Positions 42,138-52,600 of a DNA stretch of 64,000 nt are shown here, one piece after another. The notes under the pieces were generated by a model that saw nothing but the letters and a program-made list of their open reading frames with translations, was not told where the DNA came from and did not search any database. The DNA is from Cryphonectria parasitica EP155 (lineage: Eukaryota; Ascomycota; Sordariomycetes; Diaporthales; Cryphonectriaceae), in NCBI RefSeq assembly GCF_011745365.1, contig NW_024468914.1, positions 1,324,001-1,388,000 of the forward strand. Direction: 5' to 3'. A program made the translations under genes and the position numbers. The number at the start of each line of letters is the position of its first letter. The first letter of the stretch is position 1.

Positions 42138-45035
42138 TCATTCAAAGAAACTCCTTACTGCATTTTTTACAACATTCCAGTCTTCTAGAAAGATTGACCC
42201 AATGATATCGATTTGGGCGTGGTGCTCGACAGTATCAACCTTTGCATAGTTCACCCTCGAGGCACTGTTTATCAGTTGTGCGCCGACTGTCGACACGACA
42301 CCACGAACAGGGGAGAAGCCAAGTTGAGGCTCCCCCGGCAACGGCAATGGAAAATTATCAGGCGAGTCCACGTATATGATACCGTGTTCCCCCGGTTTAC
42401 CACCCCGTTTCGTACATCCTTGGTCTTCATATGTATAGATAGGACTGCGTCGTGCGGTCAGTATCATGTCATTTATGCCCAAGAAGGAAGTCTGCAATTT
42501 ACACGCAGGTACAGTGAGCCTCATAATCTTTAAAGATAATGAAGAGGCGAGATACCATCCGGAATTCCTTCTGTTGATCTGCCGGCAGATTGTTTACATG
42601 TGCGGAGGAGCTCCGCTGCGCGCCTTTCTGTTCACTCCACTTGACTTTGATAATCTAACGAAGTTCAAGTAAGCGAAAAAGCGCATATCAGGTATCACTT
42701 TGCCAATGGTATCTTTCCTGTCCAGGTTTGAACTTCGTATGTGGTTGGAGCTCGAATCCTGCAGTCTAATTAACGAGAATACTACCGCTACACACTGATT
42801 CGAGCTTACCAAGGTCTGAATATTCTTTGGAGGCCTGATCTCCCATGAGATGCGGTGCCTTTCTCGGCCTCACATCACTTTGATCCTGAACAGTTGGAAT
42901 TGAGGACACACCAGAAGCACCCATGGAAGGAGGCCTCATGTCTGGTAGCGGGTTGCCGTTTGCGTCAAAATTTGTCGAAAGTCTTGCGTATTTCCGTACT
43001 CTCTTTCGGCCTAATGGTGATAGTCAGATGAAAGAAAGGTTGCTCACGGGAAGAGGATGATGAGAAAGGGAAGGAAAAAATGAGAAAGGTCATAAAAGAG
43101 CGAACCTTCAAGCCGTACACCCTCCCAATAGTATTTCTGTGCGTAGGGATCCCATACAGGTGCAGCGTCCCAGGTGATTTCTGCCTCCGGGCGAGGAGCC
43201 ATGGAAACGGCTGACTTTGTCGGAGTGGTAGTCTCAGCTGGCCCAACCATGGTAGAGTCTTCCTCGATTGGCTCCATCTGGAGATCGGGCTTCTGAGCCG
43301 AGAACAACGTTTGAATCACATTATCATCAGCTAGATTATAGTCTGAATGCAACGTTTTCGCCGTTACTTCTTTCCAAGTCTGGGTATCATGTGGACCAAG
43401 GTCAGGAGCGGGTCCGCTAATGTCGCCAGAAAGCTCTTCAGCTTGAAAGACCTCCTCAGTGTCTTCATCTGCATTTGCTTCAAGTATCGATGCTATCTCT
43501 GCCGAATTGTCACTATTTGGAACCACAAATAGTGTGCTTCGGGACTCGTGGGCCTTTAAGTCATGTTCCAGATTGAAGCTTTCCGGAATAATGTGACCGG
43601 ACACCGAGATTTGAGAGAACCACACAAGATGCGATGCAATATGGCCCTGGACATCCTGGTTGTCACCGAAGCTGGTGTCGCCGCATATTGGGCATTTTTG
43701 AATGGAATTGAAGGGTGAGATTCGAGTATGACATTCCTGGACAACTTCGTCTATGTCCTCTTCAGCCACTTCTTCCTTATGCATCTTAAGCATGTGTTGG
43801 CGGAATTCAGGCTCTGAAGAGAAGCCCATGTCTGATGTGTGATCTCGATGGACGCAGGTCCATAGGTCTTGGGCGTGGTTCTTCATCATGTGTGACATCC
43901 ATGTTTCCATTGTGCGATACATGTCGCGTGGTTCCTTGCACGGTGTGATTATGCAGATGAACGGCATCAAATCTGAAACAATATGGGTCCTATCAGCATG
44001 TTCGTCAGTATCAGACATTTTGCTGCCTCGGTAATATGGCAGACTTACACCCAATGTTGTTCAGTGAATTCATGAACCGGACAAACAAGATAACAGTATG
44101 GGCACTCCATAATCTTCGTCTGCTCGTCGGGCACAAGCGGTCGTCGTGGCAGATCGACCACAGACGTTTCCATTTGAGCCTCAGCGTAATGATAACTCAA
44201 GCTAGGTTGAACCTCAGAATCAGAGAGGGTCGCTACTTGTGATGTGAATTCTCTTTCACGTGCCGGATCATAAGATGTCGAATTTGATATCGACGTTTCA
44301 CTCTTGATCCGTGACATGGAGCTGTCAGAAATTTCGTGGGAGGGTCTTAACGAGACAACTTTTCGGGAAGCTCGCTGTGAGGTGAGATATTCGAAATAAT
44401 TCTGTCGAAGACTGATGGTCTTTACGAGACGCTCTTTGAGTGGACTGTCTTTGAGGGCTTCATAGCCACCGTCCTTTATTTTCCAGTCAAAGTAATGACG
44501 CACAAGTCGTTCGAACTCGGCTGATGTTGCTTTGGCTATCTCACCCTGATCTTCCTCGATGTATTGAGAAGCCTCGTAAGCCTGCGTGAGATACCAGACC
44601 GTCTGATGGCCCTAGATAATCGAGGTAGTCGGTCCAGTGAAAGATTGAAGTCGCTATCTGATACAATCTGTGAGGCTGCACTTCCTGACGGACCTTTCCG
44701 TGCTAGCCGGTTGTGCTCAGCGTGTGTTCCAAGGAAGAACTTTGGTCTTGATTTGACTAACCTCGCAGGCTAGAAGCAAAGTCCTCAAGTAAGTCTATAA
44801 TCTTGCATCGCAGCACAGGTGCTTTCCTTAACCGCTGGTCCATCGAGTCAAGCCCTCGTGACAATGCTGCATTGTTTTGAGCCCATAAATTGAACCGAAA
44901 TCTGATGCTCGAAGCAACTTCGAACTCTGCTTCAGATCTTGATTTGGCCATACCAGTCCATTCTTCCAGGAGATTGGAGCAATCCTTCGTCAAAGTGGAG
45001 ATATCAAAGCCCGAGCTTGGAGCATGAGTATCCAT
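42138..45035 (-). CDS. C2H2 zinc-finger protein with C-terminal DUF6590 domain; apparent frameshift
   Basis: I trace seven exons: 45035-44762, 44702-44049, 43989-43106, 43010-42810, 42765-42734, 42654-42503 and 42444-42138, about 830 residues. The N terminus is the helical region common to fungal zinc-finger and NLR-like proteins (SLDRLPRLSRAIRRSGIS). Zinc-binding segments follow: CPYCYLVCP, DLMPFICIITPC, and a C2H2 finger with CPIC and HIASH. A WDP(Y)AQKYYW-type motif comes next. The last two exons encode DUF6590 (KVKWSEQKG ... HCTCVPIYTY ... HGIIYV ... RVNYAKVDTVEH). The intron at 42445-42502 has an ideal TACTGAC branch site. The donor at 42733 (GTTCAA) is weak. Near 44571-44590 the frame changes by one base without a usable intron, except a less likely 53-nt one. 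The gene is divergent from the S8 protease gene. Its function is unknown. Confidence 0.72.
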
Positions 45036-45390
45036 GACGGGAGAAGCATAACAATCGATGAAAAACCAGCAACATATAAGGTATGAAAAACATGACATGA
45101 CAGAGATAACATCATGATCGGGGTCACTTCAGCAAAGAGGGGTAATACTGTCAGCAAATCACGTGAATAGCTTGGGTTTGCCTGAACGTCACCTCACATT
45201 ATGTTCCCCGCCTCAAGGAAGAATTCTGAGCTCGTAATTGAAGGATCATACCTCAAAGCTACCATACGGTCATCATGCTTGAATCTGTAGACAGGGCCTT
45301 CCATCTCATCTTATTTTCAGCTCCGCTCTGCTCTATTCTCGCTCACTTTCTAATTTTAGAGGCGTACAGATGACACCATAGCCTGGTAAC
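45036..45390. promoter_or_regulatory. Shared divergent promoter region
   Basis: Only 355 bp separate the start codons of the zinc-finger/DUF6590 gene and the S8 protease gene, so their promoters must overlap. This arrangement allows co-regulation of the two genes, but I see no specific operator motif. Confidence 0.5.
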
Positions 45391-48300
45391 ATGGCATGGA
45401 GCAATGTGCATGCACTCCACATTATCACGGAAGCCCTTTCCAGTAGTCTACGGTCGAAACACTCTGACAAAGCACGAGCCATCAAAGCAGAACTTAGCCA
45501 TAAAGATTTCAACAATATTCTATTTCACCTGAGCGTGCTCCACACCGAGTTGTCAGGCATCCTCAGGAGAAACGAGGTGCCACCAGGAGACCCAACAGCA
45601 GAAGAGAGGTTGGGCCCGCTGATAACGAAATTCGAAGATGTCTTCGACCACATGGTTATCGGTAGTTTCCCTAGGAGCAACATTGGCCGCGATACATCGA
45701 ACCTTCTGCTACCAAAAGCGGTAGAACTCTATCAGACGTCTCCGACCTTTTCAATAGAAGCAGCTATTAAGCCCAACAGAGCGGACCGCCTGAGAAGATT
45801 GCTTCCCTTTCTGGAAGCAGTCAATAGCCTGAACGATGAGGAACCTGAAGACGGCGACACAGAGACCTTTGAAGATACCGACTCAACTAGCGATCCTCCT
45901 CCGGCTTTGCATTTGCGGCAGGATACTGAAAGTATCAAGCAGCTAATCAATAAGTTGCACGCGACATTGCATCGCCATTGGCCATGTCAGGAACATCAAT
46001 ACCAGGCAAGAGAGCCTGGCAACAAATTCACTCTGGGCTCATGCGAGAAAGCCTTTGTCGAACTGGATTCCCGTTGGCTCCTTTCCAATGAACCGATGGA
46101 AGACTTCTTCCTTGCACTCGAAGGAAATGGTATTGACCAACTCTGCGAATTCCAATACGCGGCAAACGAAGGATAGTAAGTTTCAATGGATGCTATTCTT
46201 GCGGTTCCCTCTCAAGAGATGCGAACGTAATGAAGCTGACCAGAAACAGGATTCAACCCGATGAGTGCATCTGCCAGATCTCCAGCGACGATGTGCAAGA
46301 TTTCTGCTTATCGCTTCTCTTCGATGGTACCAGCAGACTTTGGTACCACGGCAACGAAGCTCGCAGGTCTCGGGATCGACTTCACGTGATCAGCGACCGT
46401 TCACAAAGTTTCGATATCGTTTCCCTCAGAGCCCTCTGTTCGGATTCAAAATTTAATTTCGCCATGGCTATGAAGGTCGAGATACTGGTCGCAAGAGCAG
46501 TTTTGATCCTGACCGATGGCCCATGGATGCCAAACGAGGATGCGCTATCTCTGGATACTATCTTTTTGTCTTGCCGTCGCAGTCGAGATGATGGCCGCTC
46601 TCATCTTCTTGATTCCTCGCTCACCCAGGTCTTCATACCAACTTACTTCAGTTCCCTGACTCCTTCGGTCCGCAAATCACACAGCCAGTTCGCACATGCG
46701 TTTCCTATAATAAAAGCTCTGGGAATACTAATAGCTGATATTGAGAAGCACCGGCTGAAACGGGCCACTCCTGAAACGGGAATCACACCGCTCACCCGAG
46801 CCAGGCACATCCTTGAGAGCATCAGAAAGTATATTGGTCCAGGAAGCGGGATTTGCAAGGCCATTAGCTTTTGCCTTGGTAATGATTCAATCGAGCTTTA
46901 CCCAGGCGGACGAGAAGCAGCCTCGTTATACGATCCAGCATTTCTCACATTTCTCTACGAAAACATCGTAAGAGAACTAGAGAAGGACTACAATATATGT
47001 GCTCAGGTCCCTTGGAATCAGATCTACCAGATCGGAAACACAAATGCTATAGGCACAAGCAGCTCAAGCAAGTGCACACATGCTCAGTTCAAGGCCGTCT
47101 ACCGCACTCAAAGGAATATCTGTCCCTTTTCCCCAATCGTTGAGCAAGAACCCGGACCCTCGAAATCTCAGCAAACATCCCTTCCTCGACGACAACACAT
47201 TCCAGTTGATATCAAGCACCTCCTGACAAATGGGTATGCTTCTACAGCAGCTGCAGAGAGGTAAGCAACACTGTTCTACATTCTTCGTTTTATCGCACAA
47301 TCTGAGAAATTATAGGACCCCTGAGACGGATCGTTGGTTCAAGAAGCTGGATGATGTCCACACAGTCCTGAACTCACGCCGAGGAAGAAAATTGAGCGAC
47401 ACTGGGAGCCCAGATGTCGACGATGACGAATTGAAGAGCCTCGTTAGGATTGCTCTTCTTGATACAGGCGTTGATCTGACACATCCTGAATTTGAAGATT
47501 ACCTGCGGAACGGCCAACTGCACGCTGGTATTGATCTCTATGACCAAGGAAACAAACATGGCGTCGTGGACCTTGATGGACATGGGACGCATATGTGTCA
47601 CACGCTGCTGAGAACAGCGCCCTTTACAAGAGTGTATCCGACAAGGGTTTTCAAGGATCTCCATACATTGAATCAAGATGAAGAGGCCAAGCCGGCTTCT
47701 GTTATCGCGAAGGTACGACAGTTACACAACTGTGCCCAGAGAAAGGTCCACATTACTAACATATATAGGGCTATCCGCTATGCCGTTAAGGTGTGGGACG
47801 TGGATATCATCACCATGTGTTTCGCTTTCACCAACGACCAAGCCGAGATTGAAGATGCTATGGACGCCGTTCAGAAACAGAAAGAGGTGCTCATACTCGC
47901 TGCAGCATCCAACAACACCGCCCTCGAGAGTGAGCCAGTCGGGTTTCCAGCCCGCGCATCAGAGCACGTTATATGTGTCAATTCATCTTCGGCTGCAGAC
48001 ATGAAGTCAAACTTCAGTCCAGAAGGCATTGATGGTCAGGCAAATCTCAGTGCAGTGGGTGAAGGTATCAAGGCTTCCTGGCCACTGCTTCTGCAGAGTC
48101 ACAATTCCAATCAGCCCTACAAAATCTTGGATGGGACTTCATCCGCCACTATCATTGCTGCAGGTATTGCCGCCTTGATTTTGGACTTTTCTCGATACAA
48201 CGGCCTTACCTTAAGGGACGACGAACTGAAGAGTTGGAACAAGATGAAGACCAAACTCCAGAAGACCGATGATATGCGGATGGTGATCTGGAAATGCATG

Positions 48301-48429
48301 ACGCATAAGAAGGGAGGATGTGGCTACAATTTCATTAAGCCTTGGAGGCTGCTATTGAAAGCGGATATGACGGATATTGCCAGGGAAATCATGGGAGCTC
48401 TGAAAGGTAAGTTTAGAAGGTTCGAGTAG
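45391..48429 (+). CDS. Subtilisin-like (S8) serine protease with long helical N-terminal region
   Basis: The protease domain has a full triad: Asp in LLDTGVD (codon 47461), His in DGHGTH (codon 47581) and Ser in DGTSSAT (codon 48139). I model exons 45391-46175, 46286-47260 and 47316-48429, 957 residues. About 640 residues precede the catalytic domain, mostly helical (for example LSSSLRSKHSDKARAIKAEL and DDVQDFCLSLLFDG). I recall this as a DUF7580-type region found before fungal S8 domains, but could not check. No signal peptide is seen, so it is likely cytosolic. Two oddities: the strong donor at 46176 is in a phase that makes a stop with the two nearest acceptors, so I used a later one. A 56-nt intron candidate (47713-47768, with TACTAAC) would shift the frame if removed. 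Its context suggests activation of the downstream beta-rich protein. Confidence 0.8.
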
Positions 48430-48870
48430 GCTTGAGTTCAGGCTGTACCATCCAGTCCAATCATGTAGCCATTACGATTATGCGCGCCAGATATGTGTCA
48501 GCAACAACACATCAATACATGAGCCTAGTCCCAATCTTCTCACGTGGAGGACACTATTGGGCGACCAGATATCTCACTTGTTCACGCAGCATGGGCTTAC
48601 AGCTGGACCAGGGTCACCGCCACTGTTAGACTCACTGGAGCTGAACAGGAGGCAGCCCATTTCGTTGACGCTCCTTAGTGTGGTGCAGTACAAGTGTCTT
48701 CTACCGTGTATTCTAGATCCCCTTGCATACTTTTATTGCGCGAACGTAAGCTCGTGAAGGAACTCAATCTTCCGGAATCACATTTACTATCCCATTCATT
48801 GAGCACGTTCGTCTACTGCCTGGGTTTGTCCTTATTTATTTCTCCCTTGGCAACGTGGAATGTATTTACC
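48430..48870. other. Intergenic region, 441 bp
   Basis: This lies between the S8 protease stop and the gasdermin-like start, on the same strand. The downstream open frame extends back to 48694 only through a GTG codon, so I treat it as leader. The donor-like GTAAGT at 48407 leaves open a further protease exon here. Confidence 0.5.
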
Positions 48871-49692
48871 ATGGCAAGATCGAAGAGGTGGATCTTGACC
48901 AAGTCCTGTGACTATCAACCTGGAGGAAGCCTTCAACTTGGCCAGATCCTTGCCAAGCCGAAGTATCCATCTCACGCACTGCAGCCGGCTGGACCGCTGC
49001 CTCTCCCCCAAGGATTAATCGTTGAGCATACTTCTTGTGAAGACCTTGACGTGCGAGTGAACGACGAGCTCGCCGCGCATTTTGATGCTTGGGCAAGTTT
49101 CTACCTAGTTTCGACAAACACCGAGGCCGTCTCTACACGATCGAAGAGCTTCAGCTGGCATTTCGACAAGCTCGATAGCATAACAATGACACCATCACTC
49201 GATTATGTCCGAGCAGCTATGGGTCATGGCGATGTGCCGGCAAGCCTCAAGAAGTGGTCTTTCAGCATGCGAGTGTACATGGTCACGGGCGTCCGCATTG
49301 TGAGCGGCGCCAGGATCTCACGTAGCAATGAGGCTGAGGCTCGACTTTCTGGGTCTGCACAGGTCAGCTTGAACACAGGGATTGATCCAGTCGGTGCTGG
49401 GGCTGGACTGGGATCGAAGTCATCACATGCCGAATCTGTTGGAAGAACGTCGGATTTCGTATTTGCGTATCGCCTGAACGAGATTCGATATCGTGGCAAA
49501 ATCACTCATGAGCCCTATAATGGAGGAGAGCTCTCTTCAACAGAAGCCAAGGGCCCATCCCGCCCGGAAATCATTGTTGATGGTTTTGAGGTGCTTGGAA
49601 TCTGTGAGGATTCCTGGAAAGGGAACGCGAGGGATTTTGATCAGGTGACGATTGCTTCGCATGAAGACCTTGAGTGTTATTTGAGCAAATAG
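48871..49692 (+). CDS. Candidate gasdermin-like pore-forming protein
   Basis: This is a single exon of 273 residues with no signal peptide. Residues 15-45 carry YQPGGSLQLGQIL and then a Pro-rich GPLPLPQG, an opening I associate with a widespread fungal family. Residues 60-110 and 140-212 are beta-rich, separated by a helix (110-130). The stretch 147-192 alternates Gly/Ala/Ser with polar residues (SGSAQVSLNTG, GAGAGLGSKSS), as expected for amphipathic membrane-inserting hairpins. After residue 230 there is a short C-terminal tail. The size matches fungal gasdermin-like proteins, and the gene directly follows an S8 protease gene, the known genomic partner of such proteins (HET-Q2 with HET-Q1). 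Family assignment is my inference from pattern and context; another beta-rich fungal family is possible. It would be cleaved near the tail to become active. Confidence 0.55.
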   Translation: MARSKRWILTKSCDYQPGGSLQLGQILAKPKYPSHALQPAGPLPLPQGLIVEHTSCEDLDVRVNDELAAHFDAWASFYLVSTNTEAVSTRSKSFSWHFDKLDSITMTPSLDYVRAAMGHGDVPASLKKWSFSMRVYMVTGVRIVSGARISRSNEAEARLSGSAQVSLNTGIDPVGAGAGLGSKSSHAESVGRTSDFVFAYRLNEIRYRGKITHEPYNGGELSSTEAKGPSRPEIIVDGFEVLGICEDSWKGNARDFDQVTIASHEDLECYLSK

Positions 49693-52600
49693 TCACGAGG
49701 AGTTTTGAGAATATAAATCGGCTATACAAACACAAAAGTTAGAGGATAGGTGGAGAGGGGGAAATGCTGCACTTCACCTTCTGTCACATTGTCATGTGGA
49801 GAAGATCGAGAGAGAAATATGTTGTCTGTGAGGCCTCGAGCTTTACTTCTCAGTCCATCGTTATCGACAGGTTGTTACAACAGGTATCTCCTTGTAAGAG
49901 GGAGTGAAAAATCTCAATATCACTATTGATGACTATTAACGTAAGAAGTTCTATACATGGCCAGACGGAAGACATTATGATACCTCAGTGCGTTAGGCAT
50001 GAATATCGATGTACTCCTTGCTGTGGGAGACGTTGCGAGCCGAGATCCAAGTTTCGATCTTGGATATTGCGTTCACTACTAACTGCCTCGTGCATAAGGC
50101 CCTGCAGTGCGGCCCTCGGAACGACTGCAAAATACATTGCGAGGCCGATAACAAACATGAGTTGACCAATCTATCCAATCTTTCATGAAAACTGTAATTA
50201 GTAATGCTCAACGCATTTCAGGATTGCGCTCTGAGCTTGGAGAACATGATCATATGCATTTGCTCTTGGCATATATCGTGGCTCTCTCCTGGCTTCTTTC
50301 CGAGTACATATATGACCAAAGGGAGCCTAGTCATGGTTCTTTGGCATAGGAAATGATAATGTCATGTCTCAAAAGGCGCATCATGCTTGTCAGAGGAATA
50401 TACATCTCATCACGATTGGCCGCTGTCGAGTTGATGTTGTAAGGAGATTTGATGAAAGGCTAACTGGGCTATGTAAACACCGTACATTAGGTTCCAACGG
50501 CGGCAAGCTCAGTGCTACAAGGTGTCTGATCAGAGGATGAGGCCATCGATGGGTTAGTAGCAGCTCAATGTATGGTGCGGCTATACTCTATGTAATTACA
50601 CAAAAGGTTCACAACAACTAAGATGTATTCACTTATGTACAACGTATATGCTTCAAGTTTTACACTTGCGCGATTAGGCAAGAAATCAAACCTGCCTTGA
50701 ATAACACAAACAATCTCTTACAAGGAAGAAGAACCCCACCGTCACCTATCTGCGAGCGTTAAGTAGGTATAACTCGTAGCACGAGGATATGGTTGAGCAT
50801 TATTGCGCTCTGAGTGTTTTCATCCGTCCGTCCTACACAAAAGCAGTCTGAATGGATCGTCAGCAAAACAGTCTCGTATTTTCTACTGACTGGCTTGCGT
50901 TGGGCAGCTATTTTCAAACGATATTCTGCAGTGGTAACGAATATCCGCCCTGGCTTGAGATGAAACAAGAACGGTATGCACGGCTGCTACATCTACATTC
51001 ATTGATAGACGAGAGTAATTCCGCTCTCGCACTGAGATCAACAATTTCTTTGCCATCTGCAACCCCTCTCTAAATTGTACGATACGGACGGAGTTCCAGC
51101 GTGTATTTCGGAAATTGAGAATATCTCCAGAATCCGTATAGGCCATCGTTTTCTTACATGTTATCACAGGAGGCAGTGTCCAATATGTAGTGATACAAAA
51201 TATCAGACTCAGCGCACTGGTATTGTCAGACAAGAAATCAAACCCACAAGCACTGGAGCAGGGGGGCCATCTGTCTCGAAGGCGTTTTGGATCCTGGTGC
51301 GAACGCACATTCCTTCCCGTCCCAGGCTGAAGGATACGACGCCACCATCGGAACATTGAATATTAATAAATCATGATCGAAGTGTGGGGTCGTGTTCCGA
51401 AAAGCGACGCTGTCCCCATCCACTTTTGACACCTTGGCTCGCATGTTCATCTTTCCAAATTGGAGACCGGAAGTCGGTACGAGAAGGAAACAAGACAACC
51501 TCAATCACGTCATTGCCGCCCCTTGCTGGGCTGTAACATCTTCGCAAGTCAGGGAAACAATGGAGAGAGGACGTTGGAGGGATCTGTCTGCGCGCAGAGT
51601 ACGTGCACTTGTCTTGCAGGCCTTGGGGCCATCGTTGCCCTATCATGGCACCTCATCTGTCACTGGAGGGGCCCAATGCCTGCATCACGCAATCTCCAGT
51701 GGCTGCCGATGCAGCTGTGTGTTGCACTGCTGCGCAACAACCCAGTCGGTGGCCCCATAGGGCTGCTGGGTATGTTTCATTGCATCAGGATCTATTCGAA
51801 GAGTTTCATCATTTGAGTTGGCCGTCAATGGATGGTAGCAACGGCTCCGATGCATGTCAAGATGCCCCCGCTGCGTATCTGACGATCTGTGTTGGATTGC
51901 GATACTGATCACTTGATGAGTCGATGACGGCGCTTCAACACGAGCGTGCCGCGTGGCAGCAATAGACTGGATGATCCAGTATTCTATTCTAGTATCTCGT
52001 CGAATTGCCCCTGGCTGTTCAACACGACGGGTGTCGGTGTAGCCGATACGAGATTCCTCGATTTGTTGTCGGCTTCGAGATCATATCCGAATCCTCATAA
52101 TCAACAACCACACATCGACTGCGTAGCAATTGTTACGCAGTTCTGGTGGGGCTTGGGTTAGCGATTCCTATGTCTGGAAGCAATATACAGACCCGTTCGG
52201 GTACAGAAGGTGGAACATCACCTTTTTGGTGATCATCCAAGGCTTCAAGAGGCTATTGTGGATCTCGGCCCCAGCCTCGTATAGAGGGGGAGAATAAAAC
52301 CAACTCGAGATGGTGTCAATAGGCATTCTTGAAATAGCCATGAAACAATGAATCATATTACATCTATCACAGTACGAGTTGACTTGGGTCTGCATCCATG
52401 GGACCTTACAAATTGGTATCAACGTCGACTGGTTCGGCTGTTTTGTCAACATTGTGAAGTACCCTCAAGGTCCAGCTCAACCATTGTGAATACTGTATAT
52501 GCAATTCTTAATGCTTCATATAGATGGTCAGAACATAGTTCAGAATAATGAGGTATTGAGTTTATGCTAAGATGGACAAGTGCAATAAATATAACGGTCA

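Noticed and set aside
42445..42524. A second frameshift in the DUF6590 part of the zinc-finger gene
   Set aside because: The change of frame is explained by a 58-nt intron with a GTAAAT donor, a TACTGAC branch site and a GCAG acceptor that yields the conserved HCTCVPIYTY.
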